Part shown: piece by piece, positions 6,636 through 13,872 of the stretch | Layout: every line of letters begins with the position of its first letter | Position numbering within the stretch: the first letter of the stretch is position 1 | Assembly: GCA_028869975.1 (NCBI GenBank) | Contig: JAGWQR010000225.1 | Location: forward strand, 1-13,872 | Direction: 5' to 3' | DNA: 13,872 nt | Source: Alphaproteobacteria bacterium | Lineage (GTDB): Bacteria; Pseudomonadota; Alphaproteobacteria; Sphingomonadales; Sphingomonadaceae | The notes under the pieces: model-generated | What the model was told of the DNA's origin: nothing | What the model saw: only the letters and a program-made list of their open reading frames with translations | Database searches by the model: none | Translations under genes and position numbers: made by a program

Positions 6636-7532
6636 TCAGCGCACCACCCAGGAGGGGACTGACTCGGCGCGCAGAAATGCCTCTGCACCCTTTCCCTTGA
6701 GCATGGCCAATGTCGAGAGAAAGCCGGCTTCGATGCAGGTTTCGGCTGCAACGGTGACCGCACGCGGCGCATCGCGCACCGGCCAGCCGGTTCGCGGATT
6801 GAGAATATGGCCGTAGCGCACTCCGTCCTTGAACAAAAAGCGCCGTGAATCGCCGCTCGTTGTCAGGGCGCCCGAAGCAAGTTCGATAACCGCGCGACCG
6901 TGCGTGTCGGTGTCCACCTGTTCAATCAGCGCACTCCAGCGTTTGCCGCCCCGACGCGGACCACTGACCCGCAAATCACCACCAAAGTTAATGAGCAGCG
7001 CAGCGTCGCTCTGCGCGGTTGCGATCATCATGGCGCGATCGACGGCATATTCCTTGCCAAAGCCGCCAAAGTCGATTTCCATCCCGTCCGGCAGCGCGAT
7101 TTTTGGATTGTTCCACGCGGCCTTTTGCCAGCCAATCTGCTCCAGAAGTACGGCTATGTCGCTTTGCGCGGGAATCTGATCCGAACCATCGAACCGCCAG
7201 ACCTTGCGCAGAACCCCCGAGCTGATGTCGAACATCCCGTCACTCATCGCAAAACATTGTGTCGCATAGTCGAGCAGCGCGGCGGTTTCCGAATCAACGC
7301 GCACCGGCTTGCCGGCAGACCTGTTGATTGCGGACAGAGCACTGTCTACCCGGTAACGGCTGAATTTATGTTCTATGCGCAGCGCTTCCGCTTCCACTGC
7401 GCGCCCGAGATGGAGCGCGAGTTGCGCGTCCGTCGTTTCCATATTGACCGAGCAGGGCGACGCCATGGCTGAAAAATGATAGATAAATCCACCATCAAGC
7501 CGCTCCAGCGCCGCCTTGGTTTTTTCACTCAC
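6636..7532 (-). CDS. ApbE-like FAD:protein FMN transferase
   Basis: The 298-residue product matches the ApbE family throughout. Visible blocks are FSRYRVDSALSAIN (57-70), SDGMFDISSGVLRKVWRF (97-114), DFGGFGKEYAVDRA (154-167), LLINFGGD (179-186), ASGALTTSGDSRRF (219-232) and GHILNPRTGWPV (241-252). ApbE enzymes attach FMN from FAD to a Ser/Thr of partner proteins through a phosphoester bond. The initiation codon is GTG, with GAGG 12 nt upstream. There is no export signal or lipobox, although many ApbE proteins work in the periplasm. In the Mg-binding block near the C-terminus the usual Asp is Gly270 (CIEAGFLST), while Thr274 is kept. Either this belongs to a divergent subgroup or activity is altered. 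It is the last gene of a four-gene operon, 27 nt after the DUF3570 gene. Confidence 0.88.
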   Translation of the reverse strand: MSEKTKAALERLDGGFIYHFSAMASPCSVNMETTDAQLALHLGRAVEAEALRIEHKFSRYRVDSALSAINRSAGKPVRVDSETAALLDYATQCFAMSDGMFDISSGVLRKVWRFDGSDQIPAQSDIAVLLEQIGWQKAAWNNPKIALPDGMEIDFGGFGKEYAVDRAMMIATAQSDAALLINFGGDLRVSGPRRGGKRWSALIEQVDTDTHGRAVIELASGALTTSGDSRRFLFKDGVRYGHILNPRTGWPVRDAPRAVTVAAETCIEAGFLSTLAMLKGKGAEAFLRAESVPSWVVR

Positions 7533-7559
7533 GTCTGCGAAATGCCTCGCACCGCCGGA

Positions 7560-8972
7560 TTATAACCTGAATTTATACCCGGCAATGACCGATACCGCGC
7601 TGACGCCGGAGAAAAAGTCAAGACTTTGCAGCGCAGGAATTGTCACCGCCGCTGGATGATGATCTCCAGTTTGCCGATAATATTCGCCCCGGATGTAAAA
7701 TTCACTGCTAAAGACCTTGAACCCGAACTGTGCGCCAAATGTCGTGGCGCTGAAGCGGCCCAGCCGTATATCCGAGGTTGCATAATTTGGCAGTGCCGTC
7801 GCACTCGTCAGATAATATTGGAAGAAATTCGCGGCGGTCTGGTGATAATAGCGGGCGTGTGGCTCGACATAGATCAGGCGTGAAATCGGAATGCGATCCG
7901 ATGCTTCCGCCGTTATCGACGTAATACCCCATGTATCATGGTACCAGCGCCCCGACAGATCGAGGAAGGTCGGGCCAAGCGAAATCTTGTTGCCCCAGTA
8001 GATGCTCTGGCGCACACGCGAGCGCGGCCGGTTTTCATAGAGATATGTTGAAGGCAGGCCCGAGACCGGATCGACCACCGACATGATCCGGTAAGGGTCC
8101 GTCTGGTAGCCATGGAGTTCGCTCAGGCTGTAATTGAGCTGGGTCAGCCAGCCGCGCGTCATGATCTGGGTCACACCGGCGACGACATCAAGCTCACCCT
8201 TGGTGTCGTCGGGGCCCTTGAGCGCGGCACTCATGACAGTGAATGCCGTAGGTGTGCCAAAAAAGGGCCGGGACTTGTCATATTCGAAATTGACATTGAG
8301 CGCGAGCGTAGTGTTCTTGTTGTTGACGTCCTTCTCTATCCCCAGATTGCCGGAAAATGTCGTATAGTCGCGCTCGCTTGAGCCTGCACCGCCAAAGCTG
8401 AGCCGGGTGGTGCGGTTCAGGGCCTTGGTATAGCCGAGTTCGAGTGCCGTTCTGCGGTCTTCAAACCCGGCGTCAACCGGCAGAACGCCGGGGGGCGTTG
8501 AGTATGTGCGGGTGACCAGGCCATTGACCACCGAAGTAACGCTCCCGCCGGATGTTTGTGTCGTTGTGGTGCCAATCTGCGCCAGGGAGGGCGTAACGAA
8601 ATTCTGCGTAACTGTAGCTGGCGCGGCACCATTCGGTGTCGGCCCGGTTACTGCGTCAAAGGTCAGCTTGCCGCTGATCACATCACCATTATCCTGGGTA
8701 TCGGTAATGTTGATGACGGGTTCGATCGCGCGCACGCGCGAACCGGATTCCTGATAGAAGAGCAGCGATGTATCAAAATCAAGGCCCGGTTGGGTTGATG
8801 CCCCGGTGATGTTGGTTGATCCACCGTTGGTGTCGTTCGCCTTGCTCTTTGCGGTCATGATATCACGTGCGTCGATGATCTGGCTGTTACTGGTACCCGC
8901 ATCCTGTGCGGACGCGATATGGCCCATTGTCGCAAAAAGCGCGGTCGTGGCAATTTTGAGTGCCGACTTCAT
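7560..8972 (-). CDS. DUF3570 outer-membrane beta-barrel protein
   Basis: The predicted protein has 470 residues with a Sec signal peptide (cleavage after ASA, about residue 22). The mature part is rich in alternating amphipathic strands with aromatic girdles and ends in AGYKFRL, typical of an outer-membrane barrel. The order of strands and the DUF4266 neighbour identify it as DUF3570, a family of unknown function. A Thr/Ser/Val-rich low-complexity segment (from PATVTQNF to VTRTYSTPP) precedes the middle of the barrel and may be an extracellular loop. The start was moved 12 codons inside the open frame to 8972, because GGTGAGGGC precedes that ATG and the signal peptide then begins correctly. 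The gene lies 20 nt after DUF4266. It could be a pore or a surface anchor for the redox proteins of the same operon; no substrate can be assigned. Confidence 0.85.
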   Translation of the reverse strand: MKSALKIATTALFATMGHIASAQDAGTSNSQIIDARDIMTAKSKANDTNGGSTNITGASTQPGLDFDTSLLFYQESGSRVRAIEPVINITDTQDNGDVISGKLTFDAVTGPTPNGAAPATVTQNFVTPSLAQIGTTTTQTSGGSVTSVVNGLVTRTYSTPPGVLPVDAGFEDRRTALELGYTKALNRTTRLSFGGAGSSERDYTTFSGNLGIEKDVNNKNTTLALNVNFEYDKSRPFFGTPTAFTVMSAALKGPDDTKGELDVVAGVTQIMTRGWLTQLNYSLSELHGYQTDPYRIMSVVDPVSGLPSTYLYENRPRSRVRQSIYWGNKISLGPTFLDLSGRWYHDTWGITSITAEASDRIPISRLIYVEPHARYYHQTAANFFQYYLTSATALPNYATSDIRLGRFSATTFGAQFGFKVFSSEFYIRGEYYRQTGDHHPAAVTIPALQSLDFFSGVSAVSVIAGYKFRL

Positions 8973-8992
8973 GCCCTCACCGGGCCTGGATT

Positions 8993-9238
8993 TTAATTGC
9001 ATCCACAACCTCCGCCGCCAAAGCTGCGGCCACCGCTGGCACCCTCTTTGCTGAAATAGATATGGTCGTCGGCAGCGGTGATATTCGGGTGCGTTACAAG
9101 CTGCATTTCTTCTTTTGCAAGAATATCATGCTGCCAGGGCTTGACCCCGATGGATTTGGTGCACCCGCCGAATGCTGGAAGTGCTGCGCAGACCAGGGCG
9201 ACCCGGAACACCCTTTCCCTGTAATATTTATTTTTCAC
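8993..9238 (-). CDS. Small DUF4266 lipoprotein with Gly-rich CGCN tail
   Basis: The product has 81 residues. A positively charged N-terminus and hydrophobic segment end at LPAFGGC, so Cys26 is a plausible lipidated residue (Phe at -3 is less usual). The mature 56 residues contain VKPWQHDILAKEEMQ, HIYFSKEGASGG and a terminal GGGGCGCN, the pattern of DUF4266. It starts with GTG, preceded by a good GAGGAG ribosome site, and overlaps the end of the thioredoxin gene by 11 nt. The family is uncharacterised. The tail with two Cys around one Gly suggests metal binding, a disulfide or a modification site, and the neighbouring thioredoxin and flavin transferase suggest redox handling of this peptide. 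EGAS68 weakly resembles the Gly-Ala-Ser/Thr core of FMN attachment sites. Confidence 0.85.
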   Translation of the reverse strand: MKNKYYRERVFRVALVCAALPAFGGCTKSIGVKPWQHDILAKEEMQLVTHPNITAADDHIYFSKEGASGGRSFGGGGCGCN

Positions 9239-9938
9239 TCAACAGCTCCTCGATATGGCTTTCATAGGCTTGCTCGGCGCGCGGCACAAAGCCTTCATGA
9301 CGAAACCGGACACGGCCATCGCGTCCGATCAACACCGACGTAGGCATGGCATTGACCTTATATTCTGTCGGCGTGGTGCCCTTGGGATCATAATCGACCG
9401 TAAAATTGTGCGGGCCAATATCTTGCAGAAAGGTGTCAGCAAGTTTGCGATTGCGATCAAGATTGACGGCGAGGATCACCAGACCCTGATGCCCGTACAT
9501 ATTCTGCATCTCTTCCATAAAGGGAAAGGATTGCCGGCAGGGAATGCACCAGGATGCCCAGAAATCGAGATAAACCACCTTGCCGCGATATTGCTGCAAA
9601 TTGACCTTCTGCGCATAGGCCGAAGAATTGAGCGAGATCAGCGCAAGCAGGGCGAATGCGGCCTTGAGCGCAGACTTTAGTATAGCCTGAAACCCATGCT
9701 GCTTTTGAGGCAAATGCGCCACGCTGCGTTTTTCGGATGCATCAGAGGCCCGGCCCGATAACTCCGAGATGACCGACCAGGACAGCAACACAAGCAGCAC
9801 AATGGCCATTGGAATTGCCAGAACCAGTGCCGCCAAACGCGTGCGGATGTTTGCTTTAGGGGCTGTTGCGTAAAGGATTGCTTGAGAATGCGCGCCATAC
9901 AACTTCACAAATTTCCGCAAAACACGATCATCCTTCAT
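9228..9938 (-). CDS. TlpA-like membrane-associated thioredoxin with N-terminal extension
   Basis: The open frame encodes 236 residues. The C-terminal thioredoxin fold (about 110-236) contains YLDFWASWCIPC (active-site Cys131 and Cys134) and the cis-Pro loop NAMPTSVLIG (196-205). This is the TlpA/ResA type, used in the periplasm to reduce disulfides in envelope proteins. A typical signal peptide ending SAYA precedes the fold (about residues 88-109). Upstream of it is an extra segment of about 80 residues with its own membrane helix (about 34-59). The first ATG has a fine AGGTGA ribosome site, so translation probably begins there, yet two hydrophobic segments in tandem would be unusual. A GTG at codon 73 is an alternative start without a clear ribosome site. 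It is the first gene of the operon and a likely partner of the Cys-containing DUF4266 lipoprotein. Confidence 0.85.
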   Translation of the reverse strand: MKDDRVLRKFVKLYGAHSQAILYATAPKANIRTRLAALVLAIPMAIVLLVLLSWSVISELSGRASDASEKRSVAHLPQKQHGFQAILKSALKAAFALLALISLNSSAYAQKVNLQQYRGKVVYLDFWASWCIPCRQSFPFMEEMQNMYGHQGLVILAVNLDRNRKLADTFLQDIGPHNFTVDYDPKGTTPTEYKVNAMPTSVLIGRDGRVRFRHEGFVPRAEQAYESHIEELLSEK

Positions 9939-10067
9939 CAGTCACCTAAAACCATTTTTAGTTCACTCTGACGCAATGACGGCTAAGTCTGAGCCAACCC
10001 GCACGTATAGTCTGAAAAAATTATAAAGTTGCGCGCAAGCGCGTATCTCTCATAGGGAACCGGGACA
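9939..10067. promoter_or_regulatory. Divergent control region between the thioredoxin operon and the sigma factor gene
   Basis: This 129-bp gap must carry promoters for both directions. Visible elements are an inverted repeat CTAAAA-N4-TTTTAG (9946-9961) that touches the thioredoxin ribosome site, two direct AGTCTGA repeats (9986-9992 and 10009-10015) and a perfect palindrome TTGCGCGCAA (10029-10038). I could not assign -35/-10 pairs with confidence on either strand. Confidence 0.4.
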
Positions 10068-10583
10068 ATGCGAACGCTTCTCGAAGCCACATATATCTGC
10101 GAAAAGAGCAATTTGTTGCGTCTGTTACGTGCGCGCACCGGCAACGATGAGGATGCCGAGGACATTGCGCAAAATATCTGGCTCAAAATCCAGCGCAGTT
10201 CATTGCCCGCACAGATTGAAAACCCCAAGGGTTTCATCGTGCGCATGGCGATGAATATGGCAACCGACCATCATCGAGCTGCGCGCAACCGGTTGCGGCT
10301 CAATGAAAGCTGGGTGGAAACGCATACCATGACTATTGCAGAACAGCCTATCGATGAAACACCGTCCCCCGAAGCGTGTCTCATGGCGAAGGCGCAATTT
10401 GATGTTGTCGTCGCTGCGATTGACCAATTGCCCAATCGCGCCAGGCAGATTTTTATTTTGCACAAGATTGAAGGCTTTTCGCAAGTGCATGTGGCAGCCG
10501 ATCTCGGCATTTCGCTGAGCGCGGTTGAAAAGCATATCGCGGCGGCGCTGGCAAAAATTGCGACGTTTATTGGCGAACATTGA
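10068..10583 (+). CDS. FecI-type ECF RNA polymerase sigma factor
   Basis: The product has 171 residues, the usual size of this group. Region 2 spans about residues 8-75 (with DEDAEDIAQNIWLKIQ and NPKGFIVRMAMNMATDHHRA). Region 4 spans about 115-165, with a helix-turn-helix at FSQVHVAADLGISLSAVEKH. The spacing and the fecR-like gene 48 nt downstream identify the FecI class. These sigma factors direct transcription of TonB-receptor and related genes when the partner FecR signals that ligand has bound at the surface. The gene is divergent from the thioredoxin operon, which may be part of its regulon. The ribosome site (GGGA just before the ATG) is modest. Confidence 0.93.
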   Translation: MRTLLEATYICEKSNLLRLLRARTGNDEDAEDIAQNIWLKIQRSSLPAQIENPKGFIVRMAMNMATDHHRAARNRLRLNESWVETHTMTIAEQPIDETPSPEACLMAKAQFDVVVAAIDQLPNRARQIFILHKIEGFSQVHVAADLGISLSAVEKHIAAALAKIATFIGEH

Positions 10584-10631
10584 GGGGTGAGGATGAGCAG
10601 AGCGTCATAGATATATTGGGGTTTATGGATT

Positions 10632-11627
10632 GTGACAGAGCAGGTATTCACTTCGAAATTGCTTGAAGAAGCGGCTGAATTTCATACCGCGCAGGTGCGC
10701 GCTGATTTCGACTGGGGATTATTTGCGCAATGGCTGGAGCGTGGTCCGGCGCACCGCGCGGCTTATCAGGCGATCGCCGAGCTTGATGCGGACATCATGT
10801 CCAGTCGCAATGCATTATACCCTGCACTCAGTATTCATCCTGCCGGGAATGATAATCCGACCTACACCGGATACAAGCTGCGCCGCACTTCACACTGGGT
10901 CGGACTTGGACTTGCCGCGAGCTTCATTGCTGCGCTTTTTGGCCCGCTGATGTGGCGCTGGTCGGCCAATCAATCCAGCGATAACGGCGCGATGACCTAC
11001 GCCACCGGGGTGCGTGAGACGCGCAGGCTAGCGCTTGCGGACGGTATTGCTGTCACGCTTGATCGCAATTCCGCAATCAGTGTTGATCATGTCACGACCC
11101 CTAAAATCATTCGGGTTGTGCGCGGTCAGGTCTATTTCGCTTTCCAGCACCATGCCAATAACCAGGTACGTGTCATGGCAGATGCGTACAGCATCTATCA
11201 TATCGGTACGGTGTTCAATATCGTTTTGACTCCTGAGCGCTTCTCGGTGGCGGTTGCACTGGGTCATGTCATGCTTTCACGGCCGGGCGCTGCACCCGAC
11301 ATGCTCAATGCCGGCGAAGAAGCCGATAACTGGAACAAGAACCGGGCCTTGAGGATCAGGCGGGTCAGGACAGCGGACATTGCGGCCTGGCAGCAGGGCG
11401 ACATAATATATGATGAAACTCCTTTGCCCTTGATTGCTTCTGATCTAAGCCGATACACAAGGCGCAGCATTCACGTTGTTGGTCGTGCGCAATCATTACG
11501 TTTTTCGGGAGTTCTTCGTGTTGAAGATGGGCAAAAAATGCTGGAAAATTTCCAGCTCCTGCTCCCGATTGATGCGCAGACTAGGCCTGACGGCGGCATT
11601 AATCTGCTGGCGCGCGACCGCCCTTAG
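10632..11627 (+). CDS. FecR-type anti-sigma/sigma-regulator
   Basis: The product has 331 residues and starts with GTG, with GGGG about 8 nt upstream. The cytoplasmic N-terminal DUF4880 region (about 9-50, with WGLFAQWLERGPAHRAAYQA) should bind the FecI-type sigma factor. A single membrane helix follows (about 88-108, WVGLGLAASFIAALFGPLMW). The periplasmic FecR domain (about 120-215, starting TRRLALADGIAVTLDRNSA) and a DUF4974-like C-terminal domain (about 250-330) should contact the STN domain of the downstream receptor. The gene order sigma - FecR - STN receptor is the standard cell-surface signalling arrangement. The end of this gene overlaps the receptor start by 56 nt. Confidence 0.93.
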   Translation: MTEQVFTSKLLEEAAEFHTAQVRADFDWGLFAQWLERGPAHRAAYQAIAELDADIMSSRNALYPALSIHPAGNDNPTYTGYKLRRTSHWVGLGLAASFIAALFGPLMWRWSANQSSDNGAMTYATGVRETRRLALADGIAVTLDRNSAISVDHVTTPKIIRVVRGQVYFAFQHHANNQVRVMADAYSIYHIGTVFNIVLTPERFSVAVALGHVMLSRPGAAPDMLNAGEEADNWNKNRALRIRRVRTADIAAWQQGDIIYDETPLPLIASDLSRYTRRSIHVVGRAQSLRFSGVLRVEDGQKMLENFQLLLPIDAQTRPDGGINLLARDRP

Positions 11628-13872
11628 TATCCTCTTTAGCCCATTTACAGCCCACGCGGCATCCGGTGTTCGCACCACAATCATTGCAATCAAGGCGCAA
11701 CACCTGAAATCGGCTCTGATCGAATTTTCGCGACAGACACACATTTCGATCGGTTGCGATTGCAGGATAAGGTCTGTGCGAACGCAATCCGTGCAGGGAA
11801 ACATGAGTGCGGAGTCTGCGCTCACCATCATGTTACAGGGTACCGGTTACACTGCAAAAGCCAGAGCAGACAATGTTTTTGAGCTCATCTGGAATCATGT
11901 GCGGCTCAAAAATGAAAATGAACCATCAAATGAGCCTGTCGATAGCCGGCCAATGTCGATTTCATCACTGCAGATTTCGCAACATCCTGTTGATGACATA
12001 ACAGTGCAGGCAGATAAAATCCGCCTGAGCACGGCGGACAAGGGCCAGGGTTTTGCATCGGTTTCGGAAACGGCCTGGGCGGTGCGGGCAACTTTACCCA
12101 AAACCGAGGATGCTGCCGCGCTGCTGGGGAGTGTGTCGATGACCAATTATGGTGATGGCCGGGATCGCATGTTTGTACGCGGCATTGCCGATTCTGCATT
12201 CAGCGGGGGAGCGCAAACCCCGGTAGGGATATTTGTTGGCGATCTTCGTCTGACCTATGATGCGCCAAATCCGGATCTGCGCCTGGTTGATGTGGCGCGG
12301 ATTGACCTGTTTCGCGGCCCGCAAGGGGCGGATGAGGGAACGGGCCTGCTTGGTGGCGCGTATCGCATCGTGCCCAATCCGGTCGATTTGAACCATTTTC
12401 AGGCGAGCGTCGGCGCTTCAGCATCCGCAACCGCCAGTGCGGGGGCTTCGGGGGCAGCATCGGCCATGCTCAACTTTCCGCTTGTTTCGGAAAGTGCTGG
12501 ATTGCGTGTTGTCGGCTGGAGTGAGCATCAGGGCGGCTGGATCGATAACGGCCTGCTTGGTCTCAGCAATACGAACAAAACCAACGTCTATGGAGGCCGC
12601 GCAGAATTTGCGTGGCAGCCACTCGTGCGCTGGCATCTGGCGCTGAGTGCACTCAGCCAGAATGTCAATGCCGCAGATGCGCCCTACGCGGACATCGGCC
12701 CTGTGCCGCTGATGCGCAATTCGAATCTCCTTGAACCCTACTCCAGTGGTATTCAGTCGCTGGCTCTGCGTGTGACCGGTATGATAAAGCAATGGCAGAT
12801 TTATTCACTTACCGGATTGGTGAATTCGAAGGTCGGCAGCCAGCTTGATGCAAGCATGGATGCAACAGAATATGCAGCAACCGGCAATCTGGCCTATCTG
12901 CAGGTAGATAATTATCATCTTTTCGAACATGAAACGCTGGTGAAATCGCCTGCCCATGGTTCATTTTCGGGGCAATTCGGGTTTTCCACGCTGATTAGCC
13001 GTCATGTCTTGACAACAGCTATCAATAATAGCAGCGGTTCAGCGCACAATTATTATGCGGCGACTGTCAATAGTCGCAGCGTTGAAGAAGCCATGTTCGG
13101 GCGCGCCGAGGCGCATGTCACTGACGCTATCTGGGGCGAGGCATCGCTGCGTTTGACCCGGGCTACGCATGATATCGCTTCGCTCATCAATGGTGCCACC
13201 AATGCCGAGCATATCGAAGGTGTCACGCTCAATTCTGCTCTGGCGCTGAAATGGCGCCCGATCGAGACGCTTCTTCTGTATGTGCGCCGCGCGGATGCCG
13301 AGCGCCCGGGCGGATTGAATGCGGTTCAGCGGTCAGGTGTTCCCTCATCTTATTTGACCGACAATGTCATCAACTATGAAGTGGGGAGCAAATATCAAAC
13401 CCATGGCAAGCATTTTCGCTTTAATGCAGCAACATTTCTGAATGACTGGAACAATGTTCAGTCGACTATCCTGACCGAGGATGGTCTCACATTCATCGCT
13501 AATATCGGGCAAGGACGGATCATCGGTGCTGAAGCTGACACGCGCTGGCAAAGCGATAATGGCCTGTTTTTTTCAGCGAATGTCCTGTGGCAACAGGCGC
13601 GCCTGTTGCATTCGAGCGATCCGGCGATCGTGACACCGCACTTTCTTCCTGCTGTGCCCGATTTTATGAGCAATGCTGCCATGGGATATATCTACACGGC
13701 AAGTGATGACGCGCGATTCACAATTGAAAGCCGCATAAAATATCTGGGGCGGTCGTATTTGTCGGTTCAGTCACAACTGTCTCGCCCCTATGGCCGTTAT
13801 GCGATTATTGGCTTGTCTGCGGCCTATAAACGGGGCCGAATCCAGTATAGTTTCGACATCGACAATCCGTTC
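11572..13872 (+). CDS. TonB-dependent transducer/receptor with N-terminal STN domain (3' end missing)
   Basis: A single frame stays open from an ATG at 11572 to the right edge (767 codons), so the last strands of the barrel are missing. The first 29 residues form a Sec signal peptide ending FTAHA. An STN domain follows (about 38-105, with AIKAQHLKSALIEFSRQTHI), then a TonB-box-like DDITVQA (141-147). The plug has MFVRGIADSAF and VARIDLFRGPQGADEGTGLL, and the rest is beta-barrel. The STN domain marks it as a transducer that signals to FecR as well as importing ligand. The start was chosen because it alone gives a full signal peptide before the STN domain. It lies inside fecR in another frame and has no clear ribosome site, so translation is probably coupled to fecR. 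A Gly/Ala/Ser-rich segment follows the plug (GASASATASAGASG). The ligand is unknown; it need not be iron. Confidence 0.93.
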   Translation, partial: MRRLGLTAALICWRATALSILFSPFTAHAASGVRTTIIAIKAQHLKSALIEFSRQTHISIGCDCRIRSVRTQSVQGNMSAESALTIMLQGTGYTAKARADNVFELIWNHVRLKNENEPSNEPVDSRPMSISSLQISQHPVDDITVQADKIRLSTADKGQGFASVSETAWAVRATLPKTEDAAALLGSVSMTNYGDGRDRMFVRGIADSAFSGGAQTPVGIFVGDLRLTYDAPNPDLRLVDVARIDLFRGPQGADEGTGLLGGAYRIVPNPVDLNHFQASVGASASATASAGASGAASAMLNFPLVSESAGLRVVGWSEHQGGWIDNGLLGLSNTNKTNVYGGRAEFAWQPLVRWHLALSALSQNVNAADAPYADIGPVPLMRNSNLLEPYSSGIQSLALRVTGMIKQWQIYSLTGLVNSKVGSQLDASMDATEYAATGNLAYLQVDNYHLFEHETLVKSPAHGSFSGQFGFSTLISRHVLTTAINNSSGSAHNYYAATVNSRSVEEAMFGRAEAHVTDAIWGEASLRLTRATHDIASLINGATNAEHIEGVTLNSALALKWRPIETLLLYVRRADAERPGGLNAVQRSGVPSSYLTDNVINYEVGSKYQTHGKHFRFNAATFLNDWNNVQSTILTEDGLTFIANIGQGRIIGAEADTRWQSDNGLFFSANVLWQQARLLHSSDPAIVTPHFLPAVPDFMSNAAMGYIYTASDDARFTIESRIKYLGRSYLSVQSQLSRPYGRYAIIGLSAAYKRGRIQYSFDIDNPF

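Noticed and set aside
6900..7472. 190-codon plus-strand open frame opposite the ApbE-like gene
   Set aside because: It is antisense to a gene with intact ApbE motifs and has no domain features or ribosome site.
11496..11831. Minus-strand open frame across the fecR/receptor junction
   Set aside because: Both plus-strand genes are continuous across this region with signal peptide and STN domain; the minus frame resembles nothing known to me.
11807..12001. Short plus-strand frame at the start of the receptor region as a separate gene
   Set aside because: It is out of frame with the receptor, which stays open from 11572 to the window edge.
12420..12480. Ala/Gly/Ser-rich stretch in the STN receptor as a sign of frameshift
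   Set aside because: The frame is open on both sides and the recognisable plug and barrel continue in the same frame, so it is simply a low-complexity barrel or loop segment.

Overview
The window looks like chromosomal DNA of an alphaproteobacterium, most probably a sphingomonad (Sphingomonadaceae). It is gene-dense and moderately GC-rich. It carries two sphingomonad-style TonB-dependent receptors, a FecI/FecR pair and short intergenic gaps with Shine-Dalgarno (SD) sites. The genus cannot be fixed from the sequence alone. No RNA gene, CRISPR array, insertion sequence or attachment site was seen, and no gene-free stretch exceeds 300 bases.

Region 1 (1-6484) reads as a glycoside-catabolic island. 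On the minus strand, in transcription order, are an outer-membrane TonB-dependent receptor (5079-2779), a strong intergenic hairpin (2739-2770), a cytoplasmic GMC-family FAD oxidoreductase (2621-957), a DUF6379 protein (955-500) and a TIM-barrel protein that runs off the left edge (503-1). The last three genes are separated by 1 nt and then overlap by 4 nt. A GMC oxidase followed by DUF6379 and a xylose-isomerase-like TIM barrel is the gene set known from C-glycoside breakdown: oxidation at sugar C3, then C-C cleavage by a two-subunit C-glycoside deglycosidase (CarA plus CarB/CarC; DgpB/DgpC). A ROK-family repressor (5252-6484) is transcribed divergently. The 172-bp gap between them holds two palindromes near the receptor start, which are good operator candidates. 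Inferred working: the receptor imports a plant-type glycoside, the GMC enzyme makes the 3-keto-glycoside, the DUF6379/TIM-barrel pair releases the aglycone, and the ROK protein senses a sugar or glycoside.

Region 2 (6636-9938, minus strand) is a tight four-gene operon: a TlpA-like thioredoxin with an odd N-terminal extension, a small DUF4266 lipoprotein ending in a Gly-rich Cys-Gly-Cys-Asn tail, a DUF3570 outer-membrane beta-barrel, and an ApbE-like FAD:protein FMN transferase. This looks like an envelope redox or flavin system of unknown function.

Region 3 (10068-13872, plus strand, divergent from region 2) is a FecI-type ECF sigma factor, a FecR-type anti-sigma regulator, and a TonB-dependent transducer with an N-terminal STN domain. 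The transducer starts inside the end of fecR and runs off the right edge. This is a cell-surface signalling module. The 129-bp divergent gap suggests, but does not prove, that it controls the region 2 operon.
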